From an uncultured Clostridia bacterium (lineage in GTDB: Bacteria; Bacillota; Clostridia; TANB77; CAG-508), in contig CAKOYB010000005.1 of assembly GCA_934130435.1 (NCBI GenBank), forward strand, positions 33,802-97,801: 64,000 bases of DNA. The letters are read 5' to 3'. The notes under the pieces are model-generated. The model worked only from the letters and a program-made list of their open reading frames with translations, did not search any database and was not told the origin of the DNA. Of the stretch, positions 17,997 to 27,709 are shown in pieces (positions within the stretch are counted from its first letter, which is position 1; every line of letters starts with the position of its first letter). Position numbers and translations under genes: made by a program.

Positions 17997-18455
17997 TTAC
18001 CAATTATAAACTGTTTTTACTAATGAAATATTGCTTCTTTCAATATTTATTGTTTGATTATTATTTAAATTTAATATTAAATATTCATCGTCAAATCCTT
18101 CTAGAACTCCAACAATATCTTTCTTGTTTTCAATTTTTCTAAATAATTTTACTTCTATCATCTTTCCTATATTGCTTTTAAAATGGCTGTTTTCTCTTAA
18201 GTTCCTTTCAATTCCAGGCGATGATACCTCTAAAAAATATTGGTCTTTGATATAGTTTGATTCATCAAGTATATCACTAATTGAATTACTAACCTTTTCA
18301 CAATCTTCTAATGTAATTCCCATATTTGAGTCAATATAAATTCTTAAAAAATAATCTTTTCCTTCCTTTATATATTCAACATCATAGAGTTCATAGCCAA
18401 GGTTTATAATAATTTCTTCTAGAAGCTCTTTAATTTTTGTTTCTAGTTTAGTCAA
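17997..18455 (-). CDS. rimP: Ribosome maturation factor RimP
   Basis: 152 residues. The N-terminal domain shows LGYELYDVEYIKEGKDYFLRIYID, and the motif VSSPGIERNL is diagnostic for RimP (30S maturation). The C-terminal SH3-like domain ends in VKTVYNW. AAGGAGAG lies ahead of the ATG. It is the first gene of the rimP-nusA-ylxR-ylxQ-infB-rbfA-nrnA operon, with a strong promoter and a hairpin leader upstream. Confidence 0.95.
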   Translation of the reverse strand: MTKLETKIKELLEEIIINLGYELYDVEYIKEGKDYFLRIYIDSNMGITLEDCEKVSNSISDILDESNYIKDQYFLEVSSPGIERNLRENSHFKSNIGKMIEVKLFRKIENKKDIVGVLEGFDDEYLILNLNNNQTINIERSNISLVKTVYNW

Positions 18456-18494
18456 TTTTCTCTCCTTATCAAATTAATATATTAAATATATTAA

Positions 18495-18517
18495 AGAGTG
18501 GGATTTGTTCCCACTCT
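18495..18517 (-). ncRNA. Hairpin in the rimP operon 5' leader
   Basis: A perfect 9-bp stem (AGAGTGGGA / TCCCACTCT, arms 18495-18503 and 18509-18517) has a five-base loop. It lies about ten bases after the predicted start point of the rimP operon and 40 bases before the rimP ATG. No strong T-run follows, so it is more likely an mRNA-stabilising or regulatory 5' stem than a terminator. Confidence 0.5.
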
Positions 18518-18536
18518 CTCTTATTATGTCTTTAAC

Positions 18537-18566
18537 ATTATACTATCTCCATTCTGCGTTTGTCAA
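18537..18566 (-). promoter_or_regulatory. Sigma-A promoter of the rimP-nusA-infB operon
   Basis: On the minus strand a consensus TTGACA (18561-18566) and TATAAT (18537-18542) are separated by 18 bases. Transcription would start near 18530, about 75 bases before rimP. Confidence 0.8.
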
Positions 18567-18717
18567 CAGTTTTGCATCTTTTTTATTTTTTTAATGTAAA
18601 TAAAATCATTCTAAATTTTATTTTTCAAATTAAAAACCACTTTTTTGTTTAAACCTCTTGTTTTTTTGGTGTTTTTGTTAGATAATATATGTAATAATTT
18701 TTAGGGAGTAGATTTAA

Positions 18718-21045
18718 ATGAAATTAATTGATAAATTTCTCAAGTTCTTAAAAACAGATAGAAATACATTTTTTACATATATACTTACTTGTCTTACAAT
18801 ATATATAGTTGTAGATAGAATTGTTGAACTTATGTTCATGATATTAACAGGAATTTCCTTAGACTATTGGGGACCCGTAAAATACACATTTGCGTTAGCT
18901 TGTCCTATATTTGCCTTTTTATTTTCAGGTTCCTCAAAATTCATTTCGGGTCAAGATACAAAAATTACATTTTTTAATATGTATTGTATTTTCCTTTATA
19001 TTATTTTTATATCTATGGTAGTTCAATGGATTAATATGTTGGCTTGGTTATTATTTACTGCTGTTCCTTGTTACATAGATATTGTTACTAATTTTTCTTC
19101 TTTGGTTGCTCCAGCATTTAAAGCTTTAGCACTTTATTTGCCTGTAACAACAATATATCCTTTATTCAAGTGGATGTATGCTAAAGTAAATGATACAAAA
19201 GCAATTAAAGATTCAATCAAAGACTATGGTGGAATAGATCTTTCCAAGAAACCAGATACAGTTGGTCCATATACTTGTGAGATGCCTCTATTTGCAGACA
19301 AATCATCTGGCAATATAATAAAAATAACTGAATCAGGTAGATTTCAGTCAACATTCATATGTGGTGTTTCTGGAAGTGGAAAAACATCTATGATGTTTGA
19401 ACCAATGATGGCAAAAGATCTTGAAAAAAAAGCTTTCTATATGGATGCTTCTAAAGAATTAGGATATGCAGCTTTAAAATCTGGTCTTGCAACTTTAAAA
19501 TATCCTTATAGTAATGATTATTTAAATTCAAATTTTGATTTAAATTTATTAGTGCCTAATCCTGATAAAGAATCAATATTAAAACTCTTTTTAAAAAAGA
19601 TGATTTACTGTGATTCTCCTAACATAGTATATAGAAATTTAGGTTTCACTTCAATGTCTCCAGACTATGAATCAACTTCACGTATACTAGAAGTTGCAAA
19701 AAATTTCAATATACCTGTCAATTTAATAGATCCATTAAATAATAATTCAATAGGTTTAAATCCATTTGCTTTTGATGATCCTATTAGAATTGCATTAATT
19801 ATTTCTTCTGTTTTAAAAGAAATGTACTTATATTCTGGAAGAGATATTGAAGAATCATTTAAGCAAAACTTTACTTTACAGGCAGTAGAGAATGTAACCA
19901 TACTATTAAAAGAAATGTACCCTAGACTTAATAATGGAGATCTTCCAACTTTAGAAGATATGTTGAATATGTTTAATGACCTTTCACTAGTTGAGGATAT
20001 GTGTAAGAAAATGGAAGATGATCCAGCACTATCTAATAAGTATAAAACTCAAATCGGATATTTTAAAAACAATTTTTATTCTGATGGTCCAAATACCTCA
20101 GATACGCAAAAATATCTACACTCTGTTACAAGTCAATTAGATACACTTCTTAGAGTTGAAGGAGTTAAAAACATTTTGTGTAATAGAAATAATAATCTTG
20201 ACTATGATAAAGTATTATCCAATGGTGAAATTACATTATTATGCACAAGACGTGGTGATCTCGGTGCTACAGTACATACAGCATTTGGTTTATTTTTCTT
20301 ATTATTAATGCAGTACTCTGTATTAAGACGTCCTGGGAATGAAAAAAGTAGAATTCCGCATTTTCTATATATAGATGAATTCCCTGATTTCATCACACAT
20401 GCAACAACAAACATGTTTACTTTATATAGAAAATACAAAGTAGGATTAATAATATCTGCTCAAAACTTACGACAATTAGGAGAGCAGCAAAAAAGTAAAT
20501 ACCGTGAAACAATTCTTGCCAACTGCTCTAACAAATTTATTTTCGGAAATAATACTCCAGAAGACAATTCTTGGTGGGAATTAGAATTAGGTCAAAAGAG
20601 AGAATGGACATTTAGTTATGATTTTGATTCTACAAAAACTGCATATGATCCAAAATGGAAAAACGCAACATATAAATGGAAATCAAATTATGCTGCAGGA
20701 AAAGTTCAATCATTAAAAGCTAAACAGTGTATTTATAAAATTAAGAACATATCAGGAAAAACTATAGTTGGTATTATGAGAGTTGATTTCTTAAATTCTA
20801 AATATAAAGAGCCTCATGTTTCTAAGAAGTATAATTTTACTAAATTTACAAATGGAATATTAACTGATGATAAAGCTGAAAAAAATAAACATCCAAAATT
20901 CGATTTAAAAAATATTAACTTCGAAGCATCAGCTAATGGGGAAGTTGATCCAATAAAAAATAATACTACCGATTCAAAGTTTTTATTTGACAACGAAGAT
21001 GCAATAATATTTAACTTCAACGATAAGAAAAAAAATAATAATTAA
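18718..21045 (+). CDS. Stand-alone VirD4/TraG-type conjugative coupling ATPase
   Basis: A 775-residue protein. Three to four hydrophobic spans occupy about residues 17-165. A RecA-like ATPase follows with Walker A GVSGSGKTS (about residue 215) and Walker B FLYIDEFPDFI (about 547), then a TraD/TraG-like C-terminal region. Family members bring DNA-relaxase complexes or effector proteins to a type IV secretion channel. No relaxase, VirB4/VirB6 homologue or integrase lies nearby; both neighbours are core chromosomal genes. It could be a relic of an integrated element or serve a distant T4SS. GGGAG precedes the ATG. Confidence 0.85.
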   Translation: MKLIDKFLKFLKTDRNTFFTYILTCLTIYIVVDRIVELMFMILTGISLDYWGPVKYTFALACPIFAFLFSGSSKFISGQDTKITFFNMYCIFLYIIFISMVVQWINMLAWLLFTAVPCYIDIVTNFSSLVAPAFKALALYLPVTTIYPLFKWMYAKVNDTKAIKDSIKDYGGIDLSKKPDTVGPYTCEMPLFADKSSGNIIKITESGRFQSTFICGVSGSGKTSMMFEPMMAKDLEKKAFYMDASKELGYAALKSGLATLKYPYSNDYLNSNFDLNLLVPNPDKESILKLFLKKMIYCDSPNIVYRNLGFTSMSPDYESTSRILEVAKNFNIPVNLIDPLNNNSIGLNPFAFDDPIRIALIISSVLKEMYLYSGRDIEESFKQNFTLQAVENVTILLKEMYPRLNNGDLPTLEDMLNMFNDLSLVEDMCKKMEDDPALSNKYKTQIGYFKNNFYSDGPNTSDTQKYLHSVTSQLDTLLRVEGVKNILCNRNNNLDYDKVLSNGEITLLCTRRGDLGATVHTAFGLFFLLLMQYSVLRRPGNEKSRIPHFLYIDEFPDFITHATTNMFTLYRKYKVGLIISAQNLRQLGEQQKSKYRETILANCSNKFIFGNNTPEDNSWWELELGQKREWTFSYDFDSTKTAYDPKWKNATYKWKSNYAAGKVQSLKAKQCIYKIKNISGKTIVGIMRVDFLNSKYKEPHVSKKYNFTKFTNGILTDDKAEKNKHPKFDLKNINFEASANGEVDPIKNNTTDSKFLFDNEDAIIFNFNDKKKNNN

Positions 21046-21088
21046 ACAATAAAAAAGATATGAAAATTTCATATCTTTTTTATTGTTT
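21046..21088. terminator. Bidirectional terminator between the VirD4-like gene and divIVA
   Basis: A long palindrome (AACAATAAAAAAGATATGAAA and its complement) runs from the stop codon of the VirD4-like gene to about 21088, with A-runs and T-runs on both sides. It can terminate both converging genes. Confidence 0.85.
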
Positions 21089-21109
21089 AATTAAATTTAA
21101 TGCTTAACA

Positions 21110-21559
21110 TTAATCTCTATTAATTTCTTTTAATAGTTCTAATTGTGATATCAATAGTGATTCCATTTTTGCTTTATAAACTTCAAATTGTTTATTAATA
21201 TCTTCTAATTCTTTCTTCTTTAGATTAATAGAATTTTCTAGTGATATAGCCTCTTTTTCAGCATTCGCTTTTGCTTCATTTATTATTTGATCTGCTTGTT
21301 GTTTTGCAACATTTCTTACGTCTTCTGCTGTTGTTTGTGCCATAACTAATGTATCTTTAAGTGTTGATTCAATTGCTTTATAATGTTCTAAATCGCTGTT
21401 TAGTTTTTCTATTAATTCTTTATTTTCCATGTTCTCTTTATAGATTTTTTCATAGTCAACTGTCAAGTCATCTAAAAATTCATCAACTTCATCAGTATTA
21501 TATCCTTTAATTGTTTGTCTTGCAAACCTTTTATTTTCGATATCAAGTGGTGCTATCAT
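21110..21559 (-). CDS. divIVA: DivIVA-domain cell-pole/division protein
   Basis: About 149 residues. The N-terminal DivIVA lipid-binding domain reads IAPLDIENKRFARQTIKGYN with DEVDEFLDDL. The rest is a continuous coiled coil to the C-terminus. DivIVA marks curved membrane at poles and septa. An ATG at 21571 is in frame, but GGAGG overlaps its codons and is correctly placed for ATG 21559, chosen here. It lies after sepF, separated by a GC-rich hairpin, in the usual division-cluster order. Confidence 0.92.
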   Translation of the reverse strand: MIAPLDIENKRFARQTIKGYNTDEVDEFLDDLTVDYEKIYKENMENKELIEKLNSDLEHYKAIESTLKDTLVMAQTTAEDVRNVAKQQADQIINEAKANAEKEAISLENSINLKKKELEDINKQFEVYKAKMESLLISQLELLKEINRD

Positions 21560-21597
21560 TTTTTCCTCCATTTAATAAATATTATTAAAACAAATAT

Positions 21598-21621
21598 CGG
21601 GCGGACAGAATTGTCCGCCCG
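21598..21621. repeat. GC-rich perfect hairpin between sepF and divIVA
   Basis: Arms CGGGCGGACA and TGTCCGCCCG (10 bp) have a four-base loop. It stands out from the AT-rich surroundings. There is no clear T-run on the minus strand, so it may be a processing or partial-termination site that sets the sepF/divIVA ratio. Confidence 0.6.
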
Positions 21622-21633
21622 AACAATATCAAA

Positions 21634-22098
21634 CTAATTATTTTTTAGCCAAGAAACTGAAAGTTTATTTTTTATTTCGTCTCTAGCCATTTCTGTAGAT
21701 ATCTCATAATATGTTGGTGCTATTAAAAATATTGAATTTGATATTTTTTGAATATGCCCATCCAAAGCATGTACTGCTCCACTCATAACATCAACTATTC
21801 TTCTAGCAACATCTTTATTTACATATTCTAAGTTAACTATAACAGATTTTTTGTTTTTTAAATATGTACAAATCTCTTCTGCTTGTTCAAAATTTGTAGG
21901 TTGAGATATAACCATTCTTACTGATTGAGTTTGTGGCATATTAATAACTTTGCTTTTTTTAGAGAAGAACTTTCTTTCTTCTGGTTCTTCTTGTTCATCT
22001 TCTATTTCTTCGTTTTCATAATCATTTTCATAATCTTCATCTTCTGCTTGATTCATTCCAAATACTTCCCAAAATTTGTTTACTATAGCTCCAGCCAT
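21634..22098 (-). CDS. sepF: Cell division protein SepF
   Basis: 154 residues. A short amphipathic N-terminus (GAIVNKFWEVFG) suits membrane anchoring. A very acidic linker (about 17-42) is followed by the SepF domain, with VVISQP-like VRMVISQP, KKSVIVNLEYVNKDVARRIVDVMSG and SNSIFLIAPTYYEI. SepF links FtsZ filaments to the membrane. Its promoter lies in the preceding gap, so it is probably transcribed apart from the HlyD-like gene. Confidence 0.94.
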   Translation of the reverse strand: MAGAIVNKFWEVFGMNQAEDEDYENDYENEEIEDEQEEPEERKFFSKKSKVINMPQTQSVRMVISQPTNFEQAEEICTYLKNKKSVIVNLEYVNKDVARRIVDVMSGAVHALDGHIQKISNSIFLIAPTYYEISTEMARDEIKNKLSVSWLKNN

Positions 22099-22143
22099 TT
22101 ACTAAAACCTCCTAATTACTTCTCATTAGTAATAACTATAATA

Positions 22144-22172
22144 AGTATCTTACTTTTTATTATTATTGTCAA
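22144..22172 (-). promoter_or_regulatory. Probable sigma-A promoter of sepF
   Basis: TTGACA (22167-22172) and GATACT (22144-22149) are 17 bases apart on the minus strand. A transcript would start about 35-40 bases before the sepF ATG. Confidence 0.55.
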
Positions 22173-22226
22173 TATCTTTTCTTTATTGTAACAGTTTTTT
22201 AATATTTTTGTAATTTTGTTGTAATA

Positions 22227-23469
22227 TCATTTTGTCGGATATAGTAAAATTTCATCGTATAAGCTTATTTTCTTTTGATTATTAATTTCCTCTGTGCTAT
22301 ATCCAAGTTCTTTAAGCTCTAGAGTCGTATAATTATCTATAATTGAATAGCTCTTACTTTCTTTTAGTATTTTTACTAGAATTTTGTCAGAATATCCCGC
22401 TCTTTTTCTGACAATATAACTTTTGTCATCTTCTTTTAATATAGAAGAATTTGGAACTTTCAATCCACTTGCACTCCACCAAATTATATTAATAGCAACT
22501 TTTCTATAATTCATTAAGTATTCAACCTGTTCAGTTGTTTTAAATGTTATTATTCTATCTCCGTTTTTCTTGTTCAGATATGTATTTAACTACTCCTCTT
22601 ATTTCTTTTCCTGTTGATAAAGAAATCTTTATATTATCGTCAATCTGTATGTTTTTTGATTCTTCTGAATTTAATACACAAGAAATATAGCAATAATAAT
22701 TATTTACTATTTTGGCACTCTCGTCACTAGTTTGAACAATTTGTCCTGTTTTTTCATTAACTTTATTAAGATCTTCTTTCGTTAGTTCTCCTATTTTATC
22801 CACTGTAAGTACATTCTCTAAACCATCAACTCTATATGAAACGCTACCACTTATAGTAGCATCAACATATTCAGCTCCGTTATTAAGCTCAGTTTCGTAT
22901 TTGCTTCTTTGTGATATAAGTTTTCTTATATATGACCCAGATGGGCTAAGATTTCCTACCATTTTTGCCCTTTTAGTTAAAAGTTGGTCAATGCTTTTCT
23001 TGGTTTCCTTTATGTCACTTGCCCTATTTTTATTTGATATATCTTTTAATTGGCTCTCTATTGTTTTTTCTATTGTTATAATATCACTAGAATAAATATT
23101 ATTGTTTTCTTCCATAGCATCTTGTATTTGTAAATCTAACTCGGCTATTTTTTTAACTAATTTTTCTTCATTGTTGCTATAATATCTAAAAATATGCTCT
23201 CCTTTTGCAATTCTTTGTCCTTCTGACTTTATTTGTGATATTCCATTTTTATAGTTTTGTCCTTGAAAGACGCTTTCTTCTCTAATAATATAGCCTACTG
23301 CTTCTTCAGAAACTGATATTTTTCCATTATCTATCATAAACGTATCTGATGGATTTATAAATAGTTCAATAATATTATATACTATGGAAGCAGCTAATAT
23401 AATAGCTATGATTGCTGTAATAGTAACTTTTACATTATTAATCTTTTTAGTTTTCTTTGTTTTAGCCAA
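22227..23469 (-). CDS. HlyD-like membrane-anchored protein of the sepF/mutL cluster (single-base frameshift)
   Basis: Two frames join into one protein of about 413 residues. The first 303 residues show a Lys-rich start, one N-terminal span (about 15-35), a biotinyl-lipoyl-like region and a helical hairpin (about 90-180). The rest (IITFKTTEQVEYL, then WWSASGLKVPNSSI to LYPTK) follows in another frame. The break is at plus-strand T5 (22564-22568). Removing one base gives EQENGDRIITF, a smooth join. Family members lie between miaA and sepF in Clostridia; their role is unclear, though they resemble HlyD efflux adaptors. It overlaps miaA by eight bases. Confidence 0.78.
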
Positions 23470-24388
23470 TATTACTTTCCTCCATAATTATTTTAATATT
23501 TTCTGATATGCTATTTAGTCCATTAATCCATATTGTATTATCATTCTTTTTAAACCAAGTTATCTGTCTTTTAGCATATCTTCGTGATTCTTGTTTTATT
23601 TTTTCAATCATTTCTTCTTTTGAAATTTGATTTTCCAAATACTGTTTAACTTCTTTATATCCTAAACCTTGCATTGCTGTTGGAAATTCTTCGTACTTAT
23701 TTAATAGATTTTGAACTTCTTTAATTAATCCGTTTTCTATCATAATGTCAACTCTTTTATTTATTCTATCATACAATTTTTTCCTTTCGTAATCTATAGC
23801 AAAAACTTTGTAATTGTATGGGATTTCTTTTAATCGTGACTCAGCCTCTTGCTGTGTTTTTGTTTTTCCTGTTTCGTGGTATATTTCTAGTACTCTGCTA
23901 ATTCTTTTGTAATCATTCTTACTTATTTTTTTCATAGCTTCTGGATCAATTTCTTGAGCCATTTCATATAATTTCTCTAGTCCTTCATTTTCTTTAATAC
24001 TTTTAAGTAGTTGTCTATATTCTTCATCTATTTTTATATTGTTATATTCTATTTCATAAATAAGTGAATCTACATATAAGCCTGTCCCTCCAACAATTAT
24101 TGGTATTTTACTTTTTTCTAAAATTTCCTTAATTGCAGCTTTTGCTGCTTTTTTATAATCTGCTACGCTATATCTTTCATCTGGTGAAACGATATCAATT
24201 AAATAATGTTTAATTCCATCCATTTCATCTTTTGTAACCTTTGCACTTCCGATATCCATGTCTTTATATATTTGCATTGAATCGGCCGAAACTATTTCTC
24301 CATTTATTTTCTTTGCAAGTTCTATAGACAATGCTGTTTTTCCAGAAGCTGTTGGTCCACAAATAACTATTACTGTTGGTTTTTCCAT
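23462..24388 (-). CDS. miaA: tRNA dimethylallyltransferase MiaA
   Basis: 308 residues. MiaA adds dimethylallyl to A37 of tRNAs that read UNN codons. The Walker A loop GPTASGKTALS (about residues 11-21), SADSMQIYKDMDIGSAK, VGGTGLYVDSL and the late AMQGLGYKEV and RRYAKRQITWFKK motifs are all present. It follows mutL by 18 bases and overlaps the HlyD-like gene, giving a mutL-miaA-HlyD unit. Confidence 0.95.
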   Translation of the reverse strand: MEKPTVIVICGPTASGKTALSIELAKKINGEIVSADSMQIYKDMDIGSAKVTKDEMDGIKHYLIDIVSPDERYSVADYKKAAKAAIKEILEKSKIPIIVGGTGLYVDSLIYEIEYNNIKIDEEYRQLLKSIKENEGLEKLYEMAQEIDPEAMKKISKNDYKRISRVLEIYHETGKTKTQQEAESRLKEIPYNYKVFAIDYERKKLYDRINKRVDIMIENGLIKEVQNLLNKYEEFPTAMQGLGYKEVKQYLENQISKEEMIEKIKQESRRYAKRQITWFKKNDNTIWINGLNSISENIKIIMEESNIG

Positions 24389-24406
24389 AAAAAGATTCCT
24401 TTCATT

Positions 24407-26554
24407 TTATTTCCTACGAGCAAATTTTTTCTCTATATCTTTTAAATCCATTTTTATAGCTGTTGGCCTTCCATGTGGACATGTAAAAGGATTTGGTAAT
24501 GCAAGTAATTGGTTCATTAAGCTTTGTACTTCCTTTTCGTCTAAAGCCATATGTGCTTTTACTGCAGCCTTACATGCAACAGTTGCAATAAACCTTTCTT
24601 CAATTTCTTGTTTTGCTGTTCTAGCAACCGTATTAATTTCATCTAATGTTTCTAAAAATAACTCCTTTGTATCTAAGTCAAAACAAACAGTTGGAACTCC
24701 ATTAAGTTTTATTGTATTTTCTCCAAATTCTTCAACCTCAAAACCGGCTTTTCTGAATATTTCCATGTTGTCTCTTGCAATTCCCATTTCTTTATTTGTT
24801 AATGTAATAACATCAGGAAGTAGTAAAAGTTGAGAATCTTTATCTGTATCTGAATAGTAATTTTTCTTTATTTTTTCATACATTATTCTTTCATGTGCAG
24901 CATGTTGATCTATTATATACATTTCGTCTTTTATCTCAACAATTATATATGTAGAAAATGCTATACCAATAAATTTATAATCTGGTTTTGATGTGTAGTT
25001 TTCTTTTTCCTCAAATACTGAAATATTATTATCTTTTATTATGTCAAAAGCTTTTATTGGTTCATCTTCTTTTTCTTCTGTAATAGGCATTTTACCAAAT
25101 GTCTTTTCATACATTTGTTCAAAGCTTTCTGAAATTTTTAGATTATCCAATTCTTCAACTTGTTTCTTTAATTCTTCATTATTTTCCTCAAACTTAATTG
25201 GATTGTTTATATTGTTTTTTTCTTCCTCTATATTTGCTTTTATACTTGCTAAATTAGTTAATATTTCTCCTATAGAAGTATTGTCTTCCTTAATTTGTTC
25301 ACTCTGTGGCATTGCAATACTTTGGTTAATGTTCTGTTCTTCCTGTGCTAGTTTTTCTTTTATTTCGTTTACATCAACAACCTGTGTATTATTAAGTTGT
25401 TCTCTTTGCTTTTCTTTATACATTTCCTCAATTATATTATGTTTTTCTTCTTGTTTTACTATGTTATCTCTCTTCTTAAATAAACTGCTAAATGCACTTT
25501 CTTTTTTTACTTCTTCTACAGCTTCTTTTTTATCTTCTATTTCTCTTTCTGGAGAGGCAACTAGTTCAGTTTTCAATAAATTTTCTTGTATTGCATGATA
25601 TATTGCCTTGAATATTTTGCTTTCTTCTTCAAATCTAACTTCTAATTTAGATGGATGTACATTTACATCTACTTTTGATGGATCCATTTCTATGTTAAGT
25701 ATTACAAATCCATACTTTCCTATAGGAATCATTCCTTTATATGCTTTTTCAGTTGCTCCTGTTAATACTTTATCCTTTATGTATCTTTTATTAACAAAGA
25801 ACATTTGATTACTTCTATTACTTCTTGAAATTTCTGGTTTTCCTATTACTCCATTAATGTGTATATCTTCAAAATTAAAATCTACGTCTATTACTGCACT
25901 TGCTATGTCTTTTCCATATATTGAATATATTATATCTTGCATTTTTCCGTTTCCACTAGTTTGTATAATGGTCTTTCCAGAATTAATTAATTTTATTGCT
26001 ATATTAGGGTTTATTAAAGCAATTCTTGTTACAACGTCTTCTATATATCCTGCTTCTGTAAAATCTTTTTTTAAGAACTTATATCTAACAGGTGTATTAA
26101 AAAATAAGTTTTTAACTGTTATTGTTGTGCCAATAGGGCAGCCAACCTCTTCAAACTCGAGTGTTTTTCCAGCTTCTACCACTATTTTATTTCCTATAGT
26201 GTCACTAGCTGTTTTAGATATCATTTCTACATTTGCTATTGCTGCTATACTTGCTAAAGCTTCTCCTCTGAACCCCATTGACTTAACAACATCTAAATCA
26301 CTAGCTTGTCTAATTTTACTTGTTGCATGTCTTTCAAATGCAATTTCCATGTCATCTTTTTCTATTCCTTTTCCGTTATCTGTTATTCTTATGTATGATA
26401 TTCCACCGTTTTTAATCTCTACATTTATTATTGTAGCTCCAGCGTCTATGGAATTCTCAACCATTTCTTTTACTACTGATGCTGGTCTTTCAATTACCTC
26501 TCCAGCAGCTATTTTATTAATTGTTAGATCATCTAATAAAACTATATTTCCCAT
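24407..26554 (-). CDS. mutL: DNA mismatch repair protein MutL
   Basis: 715 residues. The GHKL ATPase domain has KEMVENSIDAGA, DNGKGI and GFRGEALASI. A long, poorly conserved linker (about 340-510) joins the C-terminal dimerisation/endonuclease domain with DQHAAHERIMYE, ACKAAVKAH and CPHGRP, so this is an endonuclease-type MutL as expected outside the MutH group. GAGGAG precedes the ATG. No mutS lies in the window, although it is often adjacent. Confidence 0.96.
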   Translation of the reverse strand: MGNIVLLDDLTINKIAAGEVIERPASVVKEMVENSIDAGATIINVEIKNGGISYIRITDNGKGIEKDDMEIAFERHATSKIRQASDLDVVKSMGFRGEALASIAAIANVEMISKTASDTIGNKIVVEAGKTLEFEEVGCPIGTTITVKNLFFNTPVRYKFLKKDFTEAGYIEDVVTRIALINPNIAIKLINSGKTIIQTSGNGKMQDIIYSIYGKDIASAVIDVDFNFEDIHINGVIGKPEISRSNRSNQMFFVNKRYIKDKVLTGATEKAYKGMIPIGKYGFVILNIEMDPSKVDVNVHPSKLEVRFEEESKIFKAIYHAIQENLLKTELVASPEREIEDKKEAVEEVKKESAFSSLFKKRDNIVKQEEKHNIIEEMYKEKQREQLNNTQVVDVNEIKEKLAQEEQNINQSIAMPQSEQIKEDNTSIGEILTNLASIKANIEEEKNNINNPIKFEENNEELKKQVEELDNLKISESFEQMYEKTFGKMPITEEKEDEPIKAFDIIKDNNISVFEEKENYTSKPDYKFIGIAFSTYIIVEIKDEMYIIDQHAAHERIMYEKIKKNYYSDTDKDSQLLLLPDVITLTNKEMGIARDNMEIFRKAGFEVEEFGENTIKLNGVPTVCFDLDTKELFLETLDEINTVARTAKQEIEERFIATVACKAAVKAHMALDEKEVQSLMNQLLALPNPFTCPHGRPTAIKMDLKDIEKKFARRK

Positions 26555-26721
26555 ATTATTACTCCTCTTATTCTAATTATTTTGTATTATATCATTTATA
26601 TAATATTTTGTGTATATATTTTATTATTTTTTTATTTAGTTTAAAATACTGTCTAACATAATCTAGCATATTTTAAAAGTCATTATTTTTTTGTTTTTCA
26701 GATTAAATAATTGAAAAAAAA

Positions 26722-26768
26722 CACCAAACTATATATTATTCATTGAAAAATAATATATAGTTTGGGTG
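26722..26768 (-). terminator. Long hairpin after pilin-like gene A
   Basis: Arms 26722-26740 and 26749-26768 (CACCAAACTATATATTATT and its complement with one bulge) lie about 45 bases after the stop of pilin-like gene A. T-rich sequence follows on the minus strand. The arm sequence matches the arms of the 105-bp repeats, so it is also a partial copy of that family. Confidence 0.6.
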
Positions 26769-26810
26769 ATACTATATTTATATAATTTAATATTGATAAT
26801 TAATAAACTA

Positions 26811-27359
26811 TTATTCTATATAATTTGAAACATCTATTGAACTGTCTAAGTTAAAGCTTGTTTGTATTTCGTATCTATCATCAAACACTTCAAAATTATA
26901 CAATACTTTCTTGTCTTTTGATATTCCCATTCTAAATCCCATATCATCGGAAAACTTTGCATCAAAGAACTTACCTACTTCTATTGATAATTTTTTAACC
27001 ATCTCACTTTGATCCCCAATATCTTTAATTTCTGTTCTTCCAATTCTATTACCATTGTTATATACGATTACTTCGTCATTAGGTGTAATAATAAAGATTG
27101 CATTTAATTTCTTATTTACATATGCCTTTGCATTATCTTGTGTATTACTATCTATATAATCGACATAGTTTTTTAGTCTAGCTTCTTCCTCTTCTTTTGA
27201 ATTAGTATATTTCTCTTTTGCTGTTTCTGATTTTCCTAGAATATTATCTCCTGTTATTGCTCTTATACTTACTACTGCTAAGATCAAAAGTACTATTATT
27301 GTTATTATCAATGCAACTAGAGTTATTCCTTTCTCGTTTTTTGTTAATCTTTTCTCCAT
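26811..27359 (-). CDS. Pilin-like protein A (prepilin-type N-terminus)
   Basis: 182 residues from ATG 27359, chosen because AAAGGAGG lies correctly ahead of it; an upstream in-frame ATG at 27413 lies inside the leader hairpin. The N-terminus is a short basic head (MEKRLTKNEKG), then ITLVALIITII and VLLILAVVSIRAI. This resembles a prepilin cleavage site after Gly and its hydrophobic helix, but position +5 is Ala instead of Glu. The first 45 residues match pilin-like B and C almost exactly; the rest (about 60-182) is unrelated to them and matches no domain I know. No pilus assembly gene lies in the window. Confidence 0.8.
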   Translation of the reverse strand: MEKRLTKNEKGITLVALIITIIVLLILAVVSIRAITGDNILGKSETAKEKYTNSKEEEEARLKNYVDYIDSNTQDNAKAYVNKKLNAIFIITPNDEVIVYNNGNRIGRTEIKDIGDQSEMVKKLSIEVGKFFDAKFSDDMGFRMGISKDKKVLYNFEVFDDRYEIQTSFNLDSSIDVSNYIE

Positions 27360-27384
27360 CTTTCTTCCTCCTTTATTTTTTTTG

Positions 27385-27572
<188 letters not shown>

Positions 27573-27664
27573 TCTTTTACTATAATTAACTGCTTTTATT
27601 ATTACATAAGCCAAAACAATTTTCAAGAGTTTTATATAAAATTTAAATTCCAAATTAAAATAAT

Positions 27665-27693
27665 TTATCTAGCCTACCTTTTGTATATTTTTT
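27665..27693 (-). repeat. Leader-upstream box, copy A
   Basis: TTATCTAGCCTACC then TTTTGTATATTTTTT on the plus strand, about 127 bases upstream of leader ORF A. It is one of four copies in the window (see 5750-5815). Confidence 0.55.
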
Positions 27694-27709
27694 AAACCTA
27701 ATAACATAA

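Noticed and set aside
18718..21045. Integrative conjugative element around the VirD4-like gene
   Set aside because: No integrase, relaxase, other T4SS gene or flanking direct repeat was found; the neighbours are core genes.
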